Shown one piece after another: positions 23,217 through 31,093 of a stretch of 33,749 nucleotides of DNA (positions within the stretch are counted from its first letter, which is position 1; each line of letters begins with the position of its first letter). Origin of the DNA: PALSA-555 sp035468285. GTDB taxonomy: Bacteria; Actinomycetota; Acidimicrobiia; IMCC26256; PALSA-555. The notes beneath the pieces are model-generated. The model saw only the letters and a list, made by a program, of their open reading frames with translations, had not been told where the DNA came from and made no database searches. The position numbers were made by a program, and so were the translations under genes. The DNA is taken from positions 1 through 33,749 of the forward strand of contig DATISY010000027.1 in NCBI GenBank assembly GCA_035468285.1, given 5' to 3'.

Positions 23217-24326
23217 TTAGCGCCGCGCGACGACGAGCGACTTCGGGGCTTCGGTGAGGGGGTCGGCGCCGTCGGGGGTGACGACCACGGTGTCCTCGAT
23301 GCGGACCCCGCCGACGCCGGGGAGGTAGACGCCGGGTTCGACCGTGACGACGGTGCCGACATCCAAGGTACCAGGCGCGGTTCGGGCGACTCGGGGGGCC
23401 TCGTGGATCTCGAGGCCGACGCCGTGACCGGTGCCGTGCACGAACTGGTCGCCGTAGCCGGCGGCTTCGATGACGGTGCGGCTGGCCCGGTCGACGTCGG
23501 CGCACGCCGCGCCGGCGTGCACCGCGTCGCGGCCGGCTCGCTGACTTTCGGCGACGAGGTCCCAGAGGTGACGGGCGTCGGGGCCGGGATCGTCGACGCT
23601 GACGGTGCGGGTCATGTCGGAGCAGTAGCCGTCGACGATGCAGCCGAAGTCGATGACGACGAGCTCGCCGGGGCCGATGGGCCGCTCGGTGGGGCGGGCG
23701 TGGGGCTTCGCGGCGTTGGGCCCGGCGGCGACGATGGGGTCGAAGCTCATGGCGCTGGCGCCGCGGCGGCGCATGGCGTACTCGAGCTCGACGGCGAAGT
23801 CCTGCTCGCGGGGCCCGTCGGCGAGGGTGGGGAGCAGCTCGGCGAGGGCCTCGTCGGCGATGGTGCACGCAGCGCGGATGCGGGCCACCTCGCCCGGGTC
23901 CTTGACGCGGCGGAGGTCTTCGACGAGCTGGTCGGTGGGGACGAGCTCGGCGGGGAGGACGGAGGCGAGCTGGCGTTGCTGGGCCCAGGTGACGCCGTGA
24001 GCCTCGAGGCCGAGGCGGGTCGTGGGTCTGAGCGCGGCGGCGACGAGGTCGTGCTGCGCGGTCGTGGTCGCGCCGATCTCGACCGTCGCGTCGATCCCCG
24101 CGACGGTGAGCTGTTCGTGGGCTTGGGTCTGGTAGCGGCCGTCCGTGACGAACCGCAGGGCGTCGGGGGTGACGAGGAGCAGCGCGGCGGAGCCGGTGAA
24201 GTTCGTCAGGTACCGGATGTTGGGGAGGCGGGTGACGAGGAGCGCGTCGACGCCGGCGTCGGCGAGGCGGGCGCGGAGCCGCTCGGGGCGCGCGGCGACG
24301 TTCATGGATGGCCAGCGATCGGTCAT
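23217..24326 (-). CDS. pepQ: M24 family Xaa-Pro aminopeptidase / prolidase
   Basis: Cleaves peptide bonds next to proline; a cytosolic di-metal pita-bread peptidase of 369 residues. An N-terminal creatinase-like domain (about 1-140, with LLVTRLPNIRYLTNFTGS) precedes the catalytic domain. All five metal ligands are visible: D226 and D237 (VIDFGCIVDGYCSDMTRT), H301 (GTGHGVGLEIHE), E330 (VEPGVY) and E344 (VRIEDT). Aminopeptidase P and prolidase cannot be separated by eye, so the symbol follows actinobacterial usage. The ATG at 24326 overlaps the aroQ stop (ATGA); efp follows after 14 bases, a common pairing. Confidence 0.92.
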   Translation of the reverse strand: MTDRWPSMNVAARPERLRARLADAGVDALLVTRLPNIRYLTNFTGSAALLLVTPDALRFVTDGRYQTQAHEQLTVAGIDATVEIGATTTAQHDLVAAALRPTTRLGLEAHGVTWAQQRQLASVLPAELVPTDQLVEDLRRVKDPGEVARIRAACTIADEALAELLPTLADGPREQDFAVELEYAMRRRGASAMSFDPIVAAGPNAAKPHARPTERPIGPGELVVIDFGCIVDGYCSDMTRTVSVDDPGPDARHLWDLVAESQRAGRDAVHAGAACADVDRASRTVIEAAGYGDQFVHGTGHGVGLEIHEAPRVARTAPGTLDVGTVVTVEPGVYLPGVGGVRIEDTVVVTPDGADPLTEAPKSLVVARR

Positions 24327-24769
24327 GGTGTCGTGTCGGTGAGGGTCGCGACGGTCGCCTCGGCGGCGAGGCGGTACCCGGTGCGGCCGAAGCCGGCGAT
24401 GGTGCCGGTGACGACGGGGGCGATGACCGAGAGCTGGCGCCAGGGCTCGCGGGCCGCGGGGTTGGTGATGTGGAGCTCGACGGCGACGCCGTCGTAGGTC
24501 GCGAGGGCGTCGGCGAGCGCGTAGGAGTAGTGGGTGAGCGCGGCGGCGTTGATGATGATCGCGGCGCAGCGACCCCGGGCCGCGTGGACGGCGTCGACGA
24601 GGTCGCCTTCGTGGTTGGACTGGACGTGTTCGACGTCGTGGCCCGCGGCGGTGGCGACGGCGCGGATGTCGCCGACGAGGTCGTCGAGGGTCGCGGTCCC
24701 GTAGATCGCCGGTTCGCGTTCGCCGAGGAGGTTCAGGTTGGGTCCGGAGAGGACGAGGACGGTGGCCAC
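24323..24769 (-). CDS. aroQ: 3-dehydroquinate dehydratase, type II
   Basis: Third step of the shikimate pathway. The 148-residue protein has the type II lid loop GPNLNLLGEREPAIYG, NHEGDLVDAVHAA, IIINAAALTHYSYAL (usual pattern NPGAYTHTS), and ELHITNPAAREPWR with the catalytic His region. The catalytic Tyr is expected in AIYG. GTG at 24769 is preferred, five bases after the aroB stop; a CTG at 24778 would overlap the aroB stop as CTGA. The longer upstream frame is only a shadow of aroB. Confidence 0.95.
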   Translation of the reverse strand: MATVLVLSGPNLNLLGEREPAIYGTATLDDLVGDIRAVATAAGHDVEHVQSNHEGDLVDAVHAARGRCAAIIINAAALTHYSYALADALATYDGVAVELHITNPAAREPWRQLSVIAPVVTGTIAGFGRTGYRLAAEATVATLTDTTP

Positions 24770-24774
24770 CGTGG

Positions 24775-25854
24775 TCAGCCTCCCACGCCGACGGACCGGA
24801 ACGCGCCGGTGAGGGCCGTGTCGGGAGGGTCGTGGACCAGCTCGAGGCCGTCGGGGCCGGGCAGGACGAACGTCAGGTTGGTCTGGACCTTCTTGTCGCG
24901 GCGCATGACCGCGAGGAGCTCGGGCTCGGAGCGGTCGTCGGGGACCTGGGTGGGGAGCCCGAGGCTGGTGACGACGTCGTGGACCCGGTCGATGGTCGCG
25001 TCGTCGACCCGCTCGAGGTTGCGGGCGAGGTGGGCGGCGAACACGAGCCCGATGGCGACGGCTTCGCCGTGGGCGAGGTGGTCGGTGCCGGTGGTCTCGA
25101 GGGCGTGGGCGAGGGTGTGGCCGTAGTTCAGGACGGCGCGGCTGCCGGTGCGTTCCTCGGGGTCGGCGGCGACGACCGCGGCTTTGATGGCGACGCAGCC
25201 CGCGACGAGGTCGGTGAGGACGTCGGGGTCGCGGGCGAGGACCGCGGGGGTGTGCTCGGTGAGGAGGTCGGCGATCGCGTCGCCACCGGGCATGAGCGCG
25301 TACTTGGCGACCTCGCCGAGGCCCGACCGGTATTCGGCGGCGGGCAGCGTGTCGAGGGTGGCGATGTCGGCGACGACCGCGAGCGGCTGGTGGAAGGCGC
25401 CGATCAGGTTCTTGCCCTCGGGGAGGTTCACCGCGGTCTTGCCGCCGATGGCGGCGTCGACCATCGCGAGGAGGGTGGTCGGGACCTGGGCGACGGGGAC
25501 GCCCCGGTGGTAGACGGCGGCGCTGAAACCGGCGGTGTCGCCGACGACGCCGCCACCGACGGCGACGACCGCGTCCCCGCGACGGAGTCCCCACTGCGCG
25601 AACGACCGGCAGAGGGTCTCGACCGTCGCGAGGGTCTTGGCGGCCTCGCCGTCGGGGATCGTGAAGCGCTCCACCTCGTGGCCCGCGGCGTGCAGCGCGG
25701 AGCACACTGCGGGGGCGTGTTCGGTGGCGACCGCGCCTTGGCTGACGACCGCGACGCGGGGACGGCCGGGGAGGACGGCGGGGAGGTCGTCGAGGGTGCC
25801 GGCGCCGACGAGGGCGTCGTAGGGCGGATCGACGGCGATCGTCACGCGGCGCAT
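24775..25854 (-). CDS. aroB: 3-dehydroquinate synthase
   Basis: Second shikimate step; NAD- and metal-dependent. From ATG at 25854 it has 359 residues. Visible motifs are the NAD loop VGGGVVGDTAGFSAAVYHRG, PTTLLAMVDAAIGGKTAVN, GLGEVAKYAL and the metal site NYGHTLAHALE with HGEAVAIG. GGAG lies eight bases before this ATG. A GTG at 25845 in the same frame would give the GTGA overlap common here, so the start could be nine bases later. Either way it overlaps aroK. Confidence 0.96.
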   Translation of the reverse strand: MRRVTIAVDPPYDALVGAGTLDDLPAVLPGRPRVAVVSQGAVATEHAPAVCSALHAAGHEVERFTIPDGEAAKTLATVETLCRSFAQWGLRRGDAVVAVGGGVVGDTAGFSAAVYHRGVPVAQVPTTLLAMVDAAIGGKTAVNLPEGKNLIGAFHQPLAVVADIATLDTLPAAEYRSGLGEVAKYALMPGGDAIADLLTEHTPAVLARDPDVLTDLVAGCVAIKAAVVAADPEERTGSRAVLNYGHTLAHALETTGTDHLAHGEAVAIGLVFAAHLARNLERVDDATIDRVHDVVTSLGLPTQVPDDRSEPELLAVMRRDKKVQTNLTFVLPGPDGLELVHDPPDTALTGAFRSVGVGG

Positions 25855-26375
25855 CGGGCCAGCTCCTCGAGCACCACGGTGGCGACCTCGTCGGGGGTGC
25901 GGTCGTCGGTGGCGACGGTGGCGTCGGCGACGGTCTCGTACACCGGCGCGCGGGTGGTGGCGAGCCGCTCCAGGGTGGGGAGTGACCCGCCCGCGAGGAG
26001 CGGCCGCTCGAGGTCCTCGGCGTCGACGCGTCCGGCGAGGACGTCGGGCCGGGCGCGCAGCCAGACGACGAATCCGGCGGTGTGCAGCCGGCGGCGGCTG
26101 TCGGGGTCGAGGACGGCGCCGCCCCCGCACGCGATCACCAGGGGCACGGGCGACGCGCACGCGTCGGCGACCGCGTGGCGCTCGAGGGCTCGGAACCCGG
26201 CTTCACCGTCGGTGGCGAAGACCTCGGCGACGGGTCGGCCGGCGAGCGTCTGGACGAGGTCGTCGGTGTCGACGAAGGGGCGGTCGAGCCGCTGCGCGCA
26301 CCGCTCCCCCACCGTGGTCTTCCCGGCGCCCATGAGGCCGACCAGGACGAGGTGACGACGGGGGTCGTCGGTCAC
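25842..26375 (-). CDS. aroK: Shikimate kinase
   Basis: Phosphorylates shikimate. The 177-residue P-loop kinase has Walker A GLMGAGKTT (13-21), shikimate-binding DTDD (36-39), the GGG loop in IACGGGAVLD, the Arg-containing GEAGFRALE and the lid region DAEDLERPLL. The GTG at 26375 overlaps the aroC stop as GTGA. Confidence 0.96.
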   Translation of the reverse strand: MTDDPRRHLVLVGLMGAGKTTVGERCAQRLDRPFVDTDDLVQTLAGRPVAEVFATDGEAGFRALERHAVADACASPVPLVIACGGGAVLDPDSRRRLHTAGFVVWLRARPDVLAGRVDAEDLERPLLAGGSLPTLERLATTRAPVYETVADATVATDDRTPDEVATVVLEELARCAA

Positions 26376-27526
26376 CGGAGCGCGGCGAGGTACGCCCGAT
26401 GGTTGCGCAGCACCTCGTCGAGGGAGTCACCACCGAACTTGCGGAGCGCTTCGCCGGCGAGGACGAGCGCGACCATCGTCTCCGCGACGACCCCCGAAGC
26501 GGGCACCGCGGTCACGTCGGTGCGCTCCTTGAACGAGACCGTCGACTCCTTGGTCTCGGTGTCGACGGTGCGCAGCACGGGCCGGTTCAGGGTGGCGAGG
26601 GGCTTCATCGCGACGCGCGCCGCGAGGAGGTCGCCGGTCGTCATGCCGCCCTCGGTGCCGCCGGCCCGGGTCGAGCCCCGCTGATAGCCGCCGGTGGTCT
26701 CGTCCCAGAGGATCTCGTCGTGCGCCTCGCTGCCCCGCCGGGCCGCGGTCTCGAACCCGTCGCCGAGCTCGACGCCTTTCATCGCTTGGATGCTCATGAG
26801 GGCCTGCGCGAGGAGGCCGTCGATGCGGCGGTCCCAATGGACGTGGGAACCGAGCCCGGGCGGGACGCCGTACGCCAGGACCTCGACGACACCGCCGAGC
26901 GAGTCTCCGGCCTTGGCCGCCGCTTCGACCGCGTGGACCATGGCGGCCTCGGTGTCGGGGTCGAAGCAGCGGACGGGGGACGCGTCGACGGTGTCGAGGT
27001 CGGCGGGCTTGGGGCGGCGGTCCCGGGAGGCCTGCACGGGGCCGAGGGCCACGACGTGGCTCACGATCTCGGTGTCGAGGTGCCCGAGGAGCGCCTTGGC
27101 GAGCGCGCCGGCCGCGACGCGCGCCGCGGTCTCCCGGGCGCTGGCGCGCTCCAGGACGTCGCGGGCGTCGTCGAACCCGTACTTCTGCATCCCGACGAGG
27201 TCGGCGTGGCCGGGCCGGGGTTGGTGCAGCGGCTGTTCCGTGACGCCGGGGGCCGGTGACATCTCGGTCTCCCACTTGGGCCACTCGGTGTTGTGGATCA
27301 CGACCGCGACGGGTGAGCCGAGGGTGCGGCCGTGGCGGACCCCGCCGAGGAACTCGACGCGGTCCTGCTCGAGGCGCATGCGCGGCCCGCGGCCGAATCC
27401 GAGGCGGCGGCGGGCCAGCTCGGCGGCGACGTCGTCGATGGTGATCGGCAGGCCCGCGGGGAGGCCTTCCACGATGACGACCAGCGCCGGACCGTGCGAC
27501 TCCCCCGCGGTCAGGAAGCGGAGCAC
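26372..27526 (-). CDS. aroC: Chorismate synthase
   Basis: Last shikimate step, needing reduced FMN. From GTG at 27526 (GGAG six bases upstream) it has 384 residues: FLTAGESHGPAL, GRGPRMRLEQDRVEFLGG, QPRPGHADLVGMQKYGFDDA, RASARETAARVAAGALAK, STRAGGTEGGMTTGD and PLATLNRP. An upstream in-frame start at 27559 would add 11 residues that precede the conserved start. The 91 bases between it and the peptidase gene hold only a weak -10-like TATCCT near 27590, so this could be a secondary promoter for the aro genes. Confidence 0.97.
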   Translation of the reverse strand: MLRFLTAGESHGPALVVIVEGLPAGLPITIDDVAAELARRRLGFGRGPRMRLEQDRVEFLGGVRHGRTLGSPVAVVIHNTEWPKWETEMSPAPGVTEQPLHQPRPGHADLVGMQKYGFDDARDVLERASARETAARVAAGALAKALLGHLDTEIVSHVVALGPVQASRDRRPKPADLDTVDASPVRCFDPDTEAAMVHAVEAAAKAGDSLGGVVEVLAYGVPPGLGSHVHWDRRIDGLLAQALMSIQAMKGVELGDGFETAARRGSEAHDEILWDETTGGYQRGSTRAGGTEGGMTTGDLLAARVAMKPLATLNRPVLRTVDTETKESTVSFKERTDVTAVPASGVVAETMVALVLAGEALRKFGGDSLDEVLRNHRAYLAALR

Positions 27527-27617
27527 GCGGGTCTCCTTGGGATCGGCGCTCGATTCCACGATTCGCGGTGAGCGATCCCCGCAGGATACCGGCGGTGGGG
27601 TGCGGAGCCGGGGAAGT

Positions 27618-28304
27618 TCACCCGAAGAGGCGACCGTCGGGCGCCGCGTAGAGGACGAGGAGCGCGCCCGCGACGAGGAACGGCCCGTACGAGAGGGCGG
27701 TGCTGCGGCCGATGCGACGCGTCGCGAGCGCGACGACGGCGAACAGGGCGGCGAAGACGGCGCCCGCGGCGAGGCCCGTCAGCGCGGCCCCGACGGAGAA
27801 CCAGCCGAGCGCCAGACCGAGGAGACCGGCGAGGGTGACGTCACCGCCGCCGAGGGCGCGGGGATTCACGAACCGGAGGACCCCGAACGCGACGAACGCG
27901 CCGGCGCCGCACGCGACCGCGCGGGCGAGGGCGTCACCCGCGTCCGTCGCGAGGGCGGCCGCACCGAGGAGCACGACGGTCGCCGCCGCGACGGGGTAGA
28001 CGATGCGACGCGGGAGCAGCTGGTGGCGCAGGTCCACGACGGTGAGCGCGACCAGGCCCGCGCTGAGCACCAGGTACGCGGGAAGGTCCCAGTCGGCGCC
28101 GAGCCGCGCCGCGAACCCGGCCCAGAGCGCGCCGCAGGCGGCGATCGTCGCACGTCCCCACCACGTTCCGAGGAGGGTCCTCGGGATCGGTTTCGGCCCC
28201 GCGGCGACGGTGCGGCCGTCGGCGCTCGGGACGACGTGGACGGGCAGGAACGCGCCCACGACGCCGCCGACCACGGCGCAGCCGACGATCAGTGCACTGG
28301 TCAT
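27618..28304 (-). CDS. Prepilin peptidase-like A24 aspartic protease, without methylase domain
   Basis: A polytopic membrane protein of 228 residues with about six to seven hydrophobic segments. Its two catalytic aspartates are D91 in VVDLRHQLLPRR and D155 in GGGDVTLAG, the second in the GxGD motif of type IV prepilin peptidases; the end YGPFLVAGALL is also typical. The N-terminal zinc/methyltransferase part of classical PilD is absent, so it probably only cleaves leader peptides of pilin or Tad-type pseudopilins. No pilin gene is visible. It lies between aroE and aroC. The ATG at 28304 is reached through a chain of 14-base repeats. Confidence 0.88.
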   Translation of the reverse strand: MTSALIVGCAVVGGVVGAFLPVHVVPSADGRTVAAGPKPIPRTLLGTWWGRATIAACGALWAGFAARLGADWDLPAYLVLSAGLVALTVVDLRHQLLPRRIVYPVAAATVVLLGAAALATDAGDALARAVACGAGAFVAFGVLRFVNPRALGGGDVTLAGLLGLALGWFSVGAALTGLAAGAVFAALFAVVALATRRIGRSTALSYGPFLVAGALLVLYAAPDGRLFG

Positions 28305-28346
28305 CGGTGGCCGGTCATCGGTGGCCGGTCATGGGTGGCCGGTCAC
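28305..28346 (-). repeat. Three 14-base tandem repeats forming chained mini-cistrons
   Basis: Read on the minus strand, the units are GTGACCGGCCACCC, ATGACCGGCCACCG and ATGACCGGCCACCG, followed at once by the peptidase start ATGACC. Each unit encodes a start, four codons (Thr-Gly-His-Pro or Thr-Gly-His-Arg) and a TGA that overlaps the next ATG. The first GTG overlaps the aroE stop. The chain therefore links the aroE stop to the peptidase start through three complete stop/start overlaps. Confidence 0.9.
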
Positions 28347-29167
28347 GGGAGGTCGCGCGCCGCGGCCCACATCGTGTCGAGCGGAGCCTCCCGGCCGGTG
28401 AGGAGGGTGAACGCCCGCGCCGCCTGGTGGACGAGCATCCCCAGGCCGGTGACGGTCGTGGCGCCGCGCCGGGCTGCCGCGGCGAGCAGGGGGGTGTCGG
28501 GTGGCGCGACGACCGCGTCGATCACGGTCTGGGCGGGGTGGAGGCGACCGGTGTCGAACGGGGGCGCCTCGCCGCCCATGCCGAGGGGTGTGGCGTTCAC
28601 GATGACGTCGCTCGCCGCGACGGTGTCGTCGAGCCGCTCGGACGGGATGGGGTCGCCGGTCGCGGCCAACGCGGCAGTTGTGGCGGCCGCGTCGAGGCGG
28701 CGGGACCAGACGTCGACGGTCGCGAGGGGGCCGAGGGCGTGGACGATGGCGCGTGCCGCGCCGCCCGCACCGAGGACAAGGACCCGGGCGCGGTCGAGCT
28801 CCACCCCGGCGGCGCGGGCCGCGTCGACGAAGCCGGGACCGTCGGTGGAGTCACCGACGAGGCGGCCGTCCCGGACCCAGACGGTGTTGACGGCCCCGAT
28901 CGCGGCGGCGGTCACCTCGAGGGTGTCGCACGCGAGGGCGGCTTCGTGCTTGTGGGGCATCGTGACGTTGCAGCCCGCGACGCCGAGCGCCCGGAGCCCG
29001 TCGAGCGCGGCTGCGACGGCACCGGGATGGACGGGGAACGCGACGTAGACCCAGTCGAGGCCGAGGGCGGCGTAGGCCGCGTTGTGGATCGCCGGGGACC
29101 GCGAGTGGGCGACGGGCTCACCGAGGATGCCTGCCACCGTGGTGTGCCCGGTCACGGGCAGGGTCAC
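28343..29167 (-). CDS. aroE: Shikimate dehydrogenase
   Basis: Reduces 3-dehydroshikimate with NADPH. The 274 residues have HSRSPAIHN (shikimate binding), NVTMPHK with catalytic K73, the Asp of GDSTDGPGF (D109; the usual NTD reads STD), the NADP loop LGAGGAARAI, NATPLGM and PLLAAAARRGATTV. GTG at 29167 overlaps the mltG stop as GTGA; a second in-frame GTG at 29155 is possible. The frame is open further upstream as a shadow of mltG. Confidence 0.95.
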   Translation of the reverse strand: MTLPVTGHTTVAGILGEPVAHSRSPAIHNAAYAALGLDWVYVAFPVHPGAVAAALDGLRALGVAGCNVTMPHKHEAALACDTLEVTAAAIGAVNTVWVRDGRLVGDSTDGPGFVDAARAAGVELDRARVLVLGAGGAARAIVHALGPLATVDVWSRRLDAAATTAALAATGDPIPSERLDDTVAASDVIVNATPLGMGGEAPPFDTGRLHPAQTVIDAVVAPPDTPLLAAAARRGATTVTGLGMLVHQAARAFTLLTGREAPLDTMWAAARDLP

Positions 29168-30666
29168 AGCAGGCCTTTTCTCCGGGCCGCGGCGATGTTG
29201 GCGTTCTGCTGCTGCAGCGTGGTGGAGAAGACGAGCTTCCCGGTCGAGTCCGCGATCACGTAGTAGACGTACGGGACGGAAGCCGGGGCCAGCGCGGCGC
29301 GCAACGCGGAGGTCGTGACACTGGCGATCGGGGTGGGGGGCAGCCCGGGGATCTTGTAGGTGTTGTACGGGTTGTTGAGCGCCTTGTCCGCGTTGGTCGG
29401 GACCGGCGGGCAGCCACCCTTCGCGTAGCAAAGGGTGGCGTCGATCTGCAGTGGCATCTTGGCGCGGATCCGGTTGTAGATCACTGCCGCGACCTGCGGG
29501 GAGTCGGACGGCAGCTTCGATTCCTGGCCGACGAGCGACGCGACGACGATGGTCTGGTACGGGGTCACGGTGGTAGCGCTGTTGACGCCAATCTGGTCGG
29601 CGAGCGCGTCGAAGTGCGTGACGAGGCGTTGCAGGATCGAGTCGTCGCTCTCGTTCTTGCCGATGAAGTAGGTGTCGGGGGCCAAGAGCCCCTCGAGTGA
29701 CTTGCTCGTCGGGGGCTCGTAGTGGGAGCGGACCCGGCCGGAGTTCGCGGCCGAGAGGAACCCGGCCTTCGTGTGCCCGGGGAGCGTCGCGACGACATCG
29801 GCGATCTGGGAGAGGGCCAGCCCCGGGCGGAGGAACAGCTTGTACTGCGCGCCCGCCACGGTGGGGGCGGTCTTGGTGGTCCCGCCACCGCCACCCGACG
29901 ACACGATGCTCGGGACGACGACGACCGCGGCCGCGAGGAGCAGCGGGGCGATCAGCACCCCGAGGACGAGCATGACCTTGGCGTTGCCGCCCCGTGGGCT
30001 GCGCGGCCCGGCCGGCCCGTCCCCACGGCCGTCGCCGCCACCACCACCGCTGCCGCCCTCGCCGCGTCCCGGGCCTCCACCGTCGACGTCGTTGAGGTCG
30101 ACTGCCGGAACCGGCTCGGTCGGCATTTCGTACAACGTCGGCGTCGGCGTCGGTGCGGGCGCGCGCGTCGTGGTGCGGGCGGCGGCTCGGGACGCGTCGC
30201 CGCTGCCCCGCGCCCCGCGACGCGATCGAGACGCGCCCGGACGCGGCTGCGGTGCCGGCTCCGACGGCGCGTCCTCGCGACGGGCGCGACGTGACGGTGT
30301 GGGGTCGGGCTTCGCGGCGGCCTCGCGTCGGGCGCGACGTGACGGTGTGGGGTCGGGCTTCGCGGCGGCCTCGCGTCGGGCGCGCCGTGACGGTGTGGGG
30401 TCGGGCTTCGCGGCGGCTTCGCGTCGGGCGCGCCGCGATGTGGTGGGGTCGGGCTTCGCGGCGGCTTCGCGGCGCGCGCGGCGTGACGTGTCGCGCGGCT
30501 CGACGTCGGGTTGTGACGCGCCGCGCCGGGTCCGGCCCGCGGGGGGCTGGTTGCGGCCGGCGCGCGACCGTCCGCCGGCCGGCGGGGAGGCCGGGCCATC
30601 GGATGCTGTTGGTGGTGGATACGAGCTGGGGCTCACCCAGTCCGACCCTTCGGGCTCCTCGATCAC
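29164..30666 (-). CDS. mltG: Endolytic murein transglycosylase MltG (YceG-like)
   Basis: Cuts nascent peptidoglycan strands at the outer membrane face. The 500-residue protein has a long disordered cytoplasmic N-terminus (1-230) rich in Pro, Arg and Gly, containing four copies of a basic 16-residue repeat. A single membrane segment (about 231-255, VMLVLGVLIAPLLLAAAVVV) follows, then a LysM-like part and the YceG domain: LAPDTYFI, VASLVGQESK with the catalytic Glu at 382, VIYNRIRAKMPLQIDATLCY and NNPYNTYKIPGLPPTPIASV. Two cysteines (413, 418) in CYAKGGC may form an extracytoplasmic disulfide. GTG at 30666 overlaps the ruvX stop. Being Gram-positive-like, it acts on the outer face of the plasma membrane. 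Confidence 0.95.
   Translation of the reverse strand: MIEEPEGSDWVSPSSYPPPTASDGPASPPAGGRSRAGRNQPPAGRTRRGASQPDVEPRDTSRRARREAAAKPDPTTSRRARREAAAKPDPTPSRRARREAAAKPDPTPSRRARREAAAKPDPTPSRRARREDAPSEPAPQPRPGASRSRRGARGSGDASRAAARTTTRAPAPTPTPTLYEMPTEPVPAVDLNDVDGGGPGRGEGGSGGGGGDGRGDGPAGPRSPRGGNAKVMLVLGVLIAPLLLAAAVVVVPSIVSSGGGGGTTKTAPTVAGAQYKLFLRPGLALSQIADVVATLPGHTKAGFLSAANSGRVRSHYEPPTSKSLEGLLAPDTYFIGKNESDDSILQRLVTHFDALADQIGVNSATTVTPYQTIVVASLVGQESKLPSDSPQVAAVIYNRIRAKMPLQIDATLCYAKGGCPPVPTNADKALNNPYNTYKIPGLPPTPIASVTTSALRAALAPASVPYVYYVIADSTGKLVFSTTLQQQNANIAAARRKGLL
30274..30486 (-). repeat. 48-base tandem repeats encoding SRRARREAAAKPDPTP in mltG
   Basis: Four complete 48-base units and a fifth partial unit encode residues 61-131 of MltG. 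Each unit is SRRARREAAAKPDPTP, with one TT variant at the end of the first copy. The copies are nearly identical in DNA too, which points to recent expansion or slippage. Each unit has a block of five arginines and one acidic residue, then a Pro/Ala linker. Confidence 0.95.
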
Positions 30667-31085
30667 CGGGTGGACTCTAGGTAGGACTGGAGGATGACGG
30701 CGGCCGCGACGGCGTCGACGGGCCGGCGGCGGGCTTTGCGGCGCGCTCCGCCGGCGGCGACGGCCTGGCGGGCCAAGGTGGTGGAGAACCGTTCGTCGTG
30801 GAGCTCGACGGGGAGGGCGGGCCCGGCGGCGGCGCGGAGGGCCTCGGTCTCGGCGGCCGCGGCCCGGGCGGCGGGGCCGTCCCGGCCGGAGAGGGAGCGG
30901 GGGTACCCGACGACGATGCGGGTGGCGCCGACCTCATGGGCCGCGGCGACGATCGCCTGGCGGTCCCGATCCGGGTCGCCGGTGCGCTCGAGGATGGCGT
31001 GGGGCTCGGCGAGGGTGGCCGTCGGGTCGGACACGGCGAGCCCGATCCTTCGGGTCCCGAGGTCCACGCCCAGCACTCGTCCCAC
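30663..31085 (-). CDS. ruvX: RuvX/YqgF Holliday-junction resolvase-like protein
   Basis: An RNase H-fold nuclease of 140 residues implicated in pre-16S rRNA processing and possibly recombination. The N-terminal strand holds the first catalytic Asp (LGVDLGTRRIGLAVSD), followed by IVVGYPRSLSGRDG, the Glu-containing LHDERFSTTLA and the final Asp in VDAVAAAVILQSYL. GTG at 31085, eight bases after alaS; the stop overlaps mltG. The order alaS-ruvX-mltG-aroE is common in actinobacteria. Confidence 0.95.
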   Translation of the reverse strand: MGRVLGVDLGTRRIGLAVSDPTATLAEPHAILERTGDPDRDRQAIVAAAHEVGATRIVVGYPRSLSGRDGPAARAAAAETEALRAAAGPALPVELHDERFSTTLARQAVAAGGARRKARRRPVDAVAAAVILQSYLESTR

Positions 31086-31093
31086 TGTCGGGG

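Noticed and set aside
27527..27617. An imperfect GATC-GCTC/GAGC-GATC hairpin and a TATCCT hexamer before aroC.
   Set aside because: The stem has a 3-base bulge and a long loop and the hexamer lacks a -35, so I mention the hexamer only as a weak possibility under aroC.
30274..30486. The 48-base tandem array as a CRISPR or intergenic repeat.
   Set aside because: Units are adjacent without spacers, a multiple of three in length and lie in frame inside mltG.
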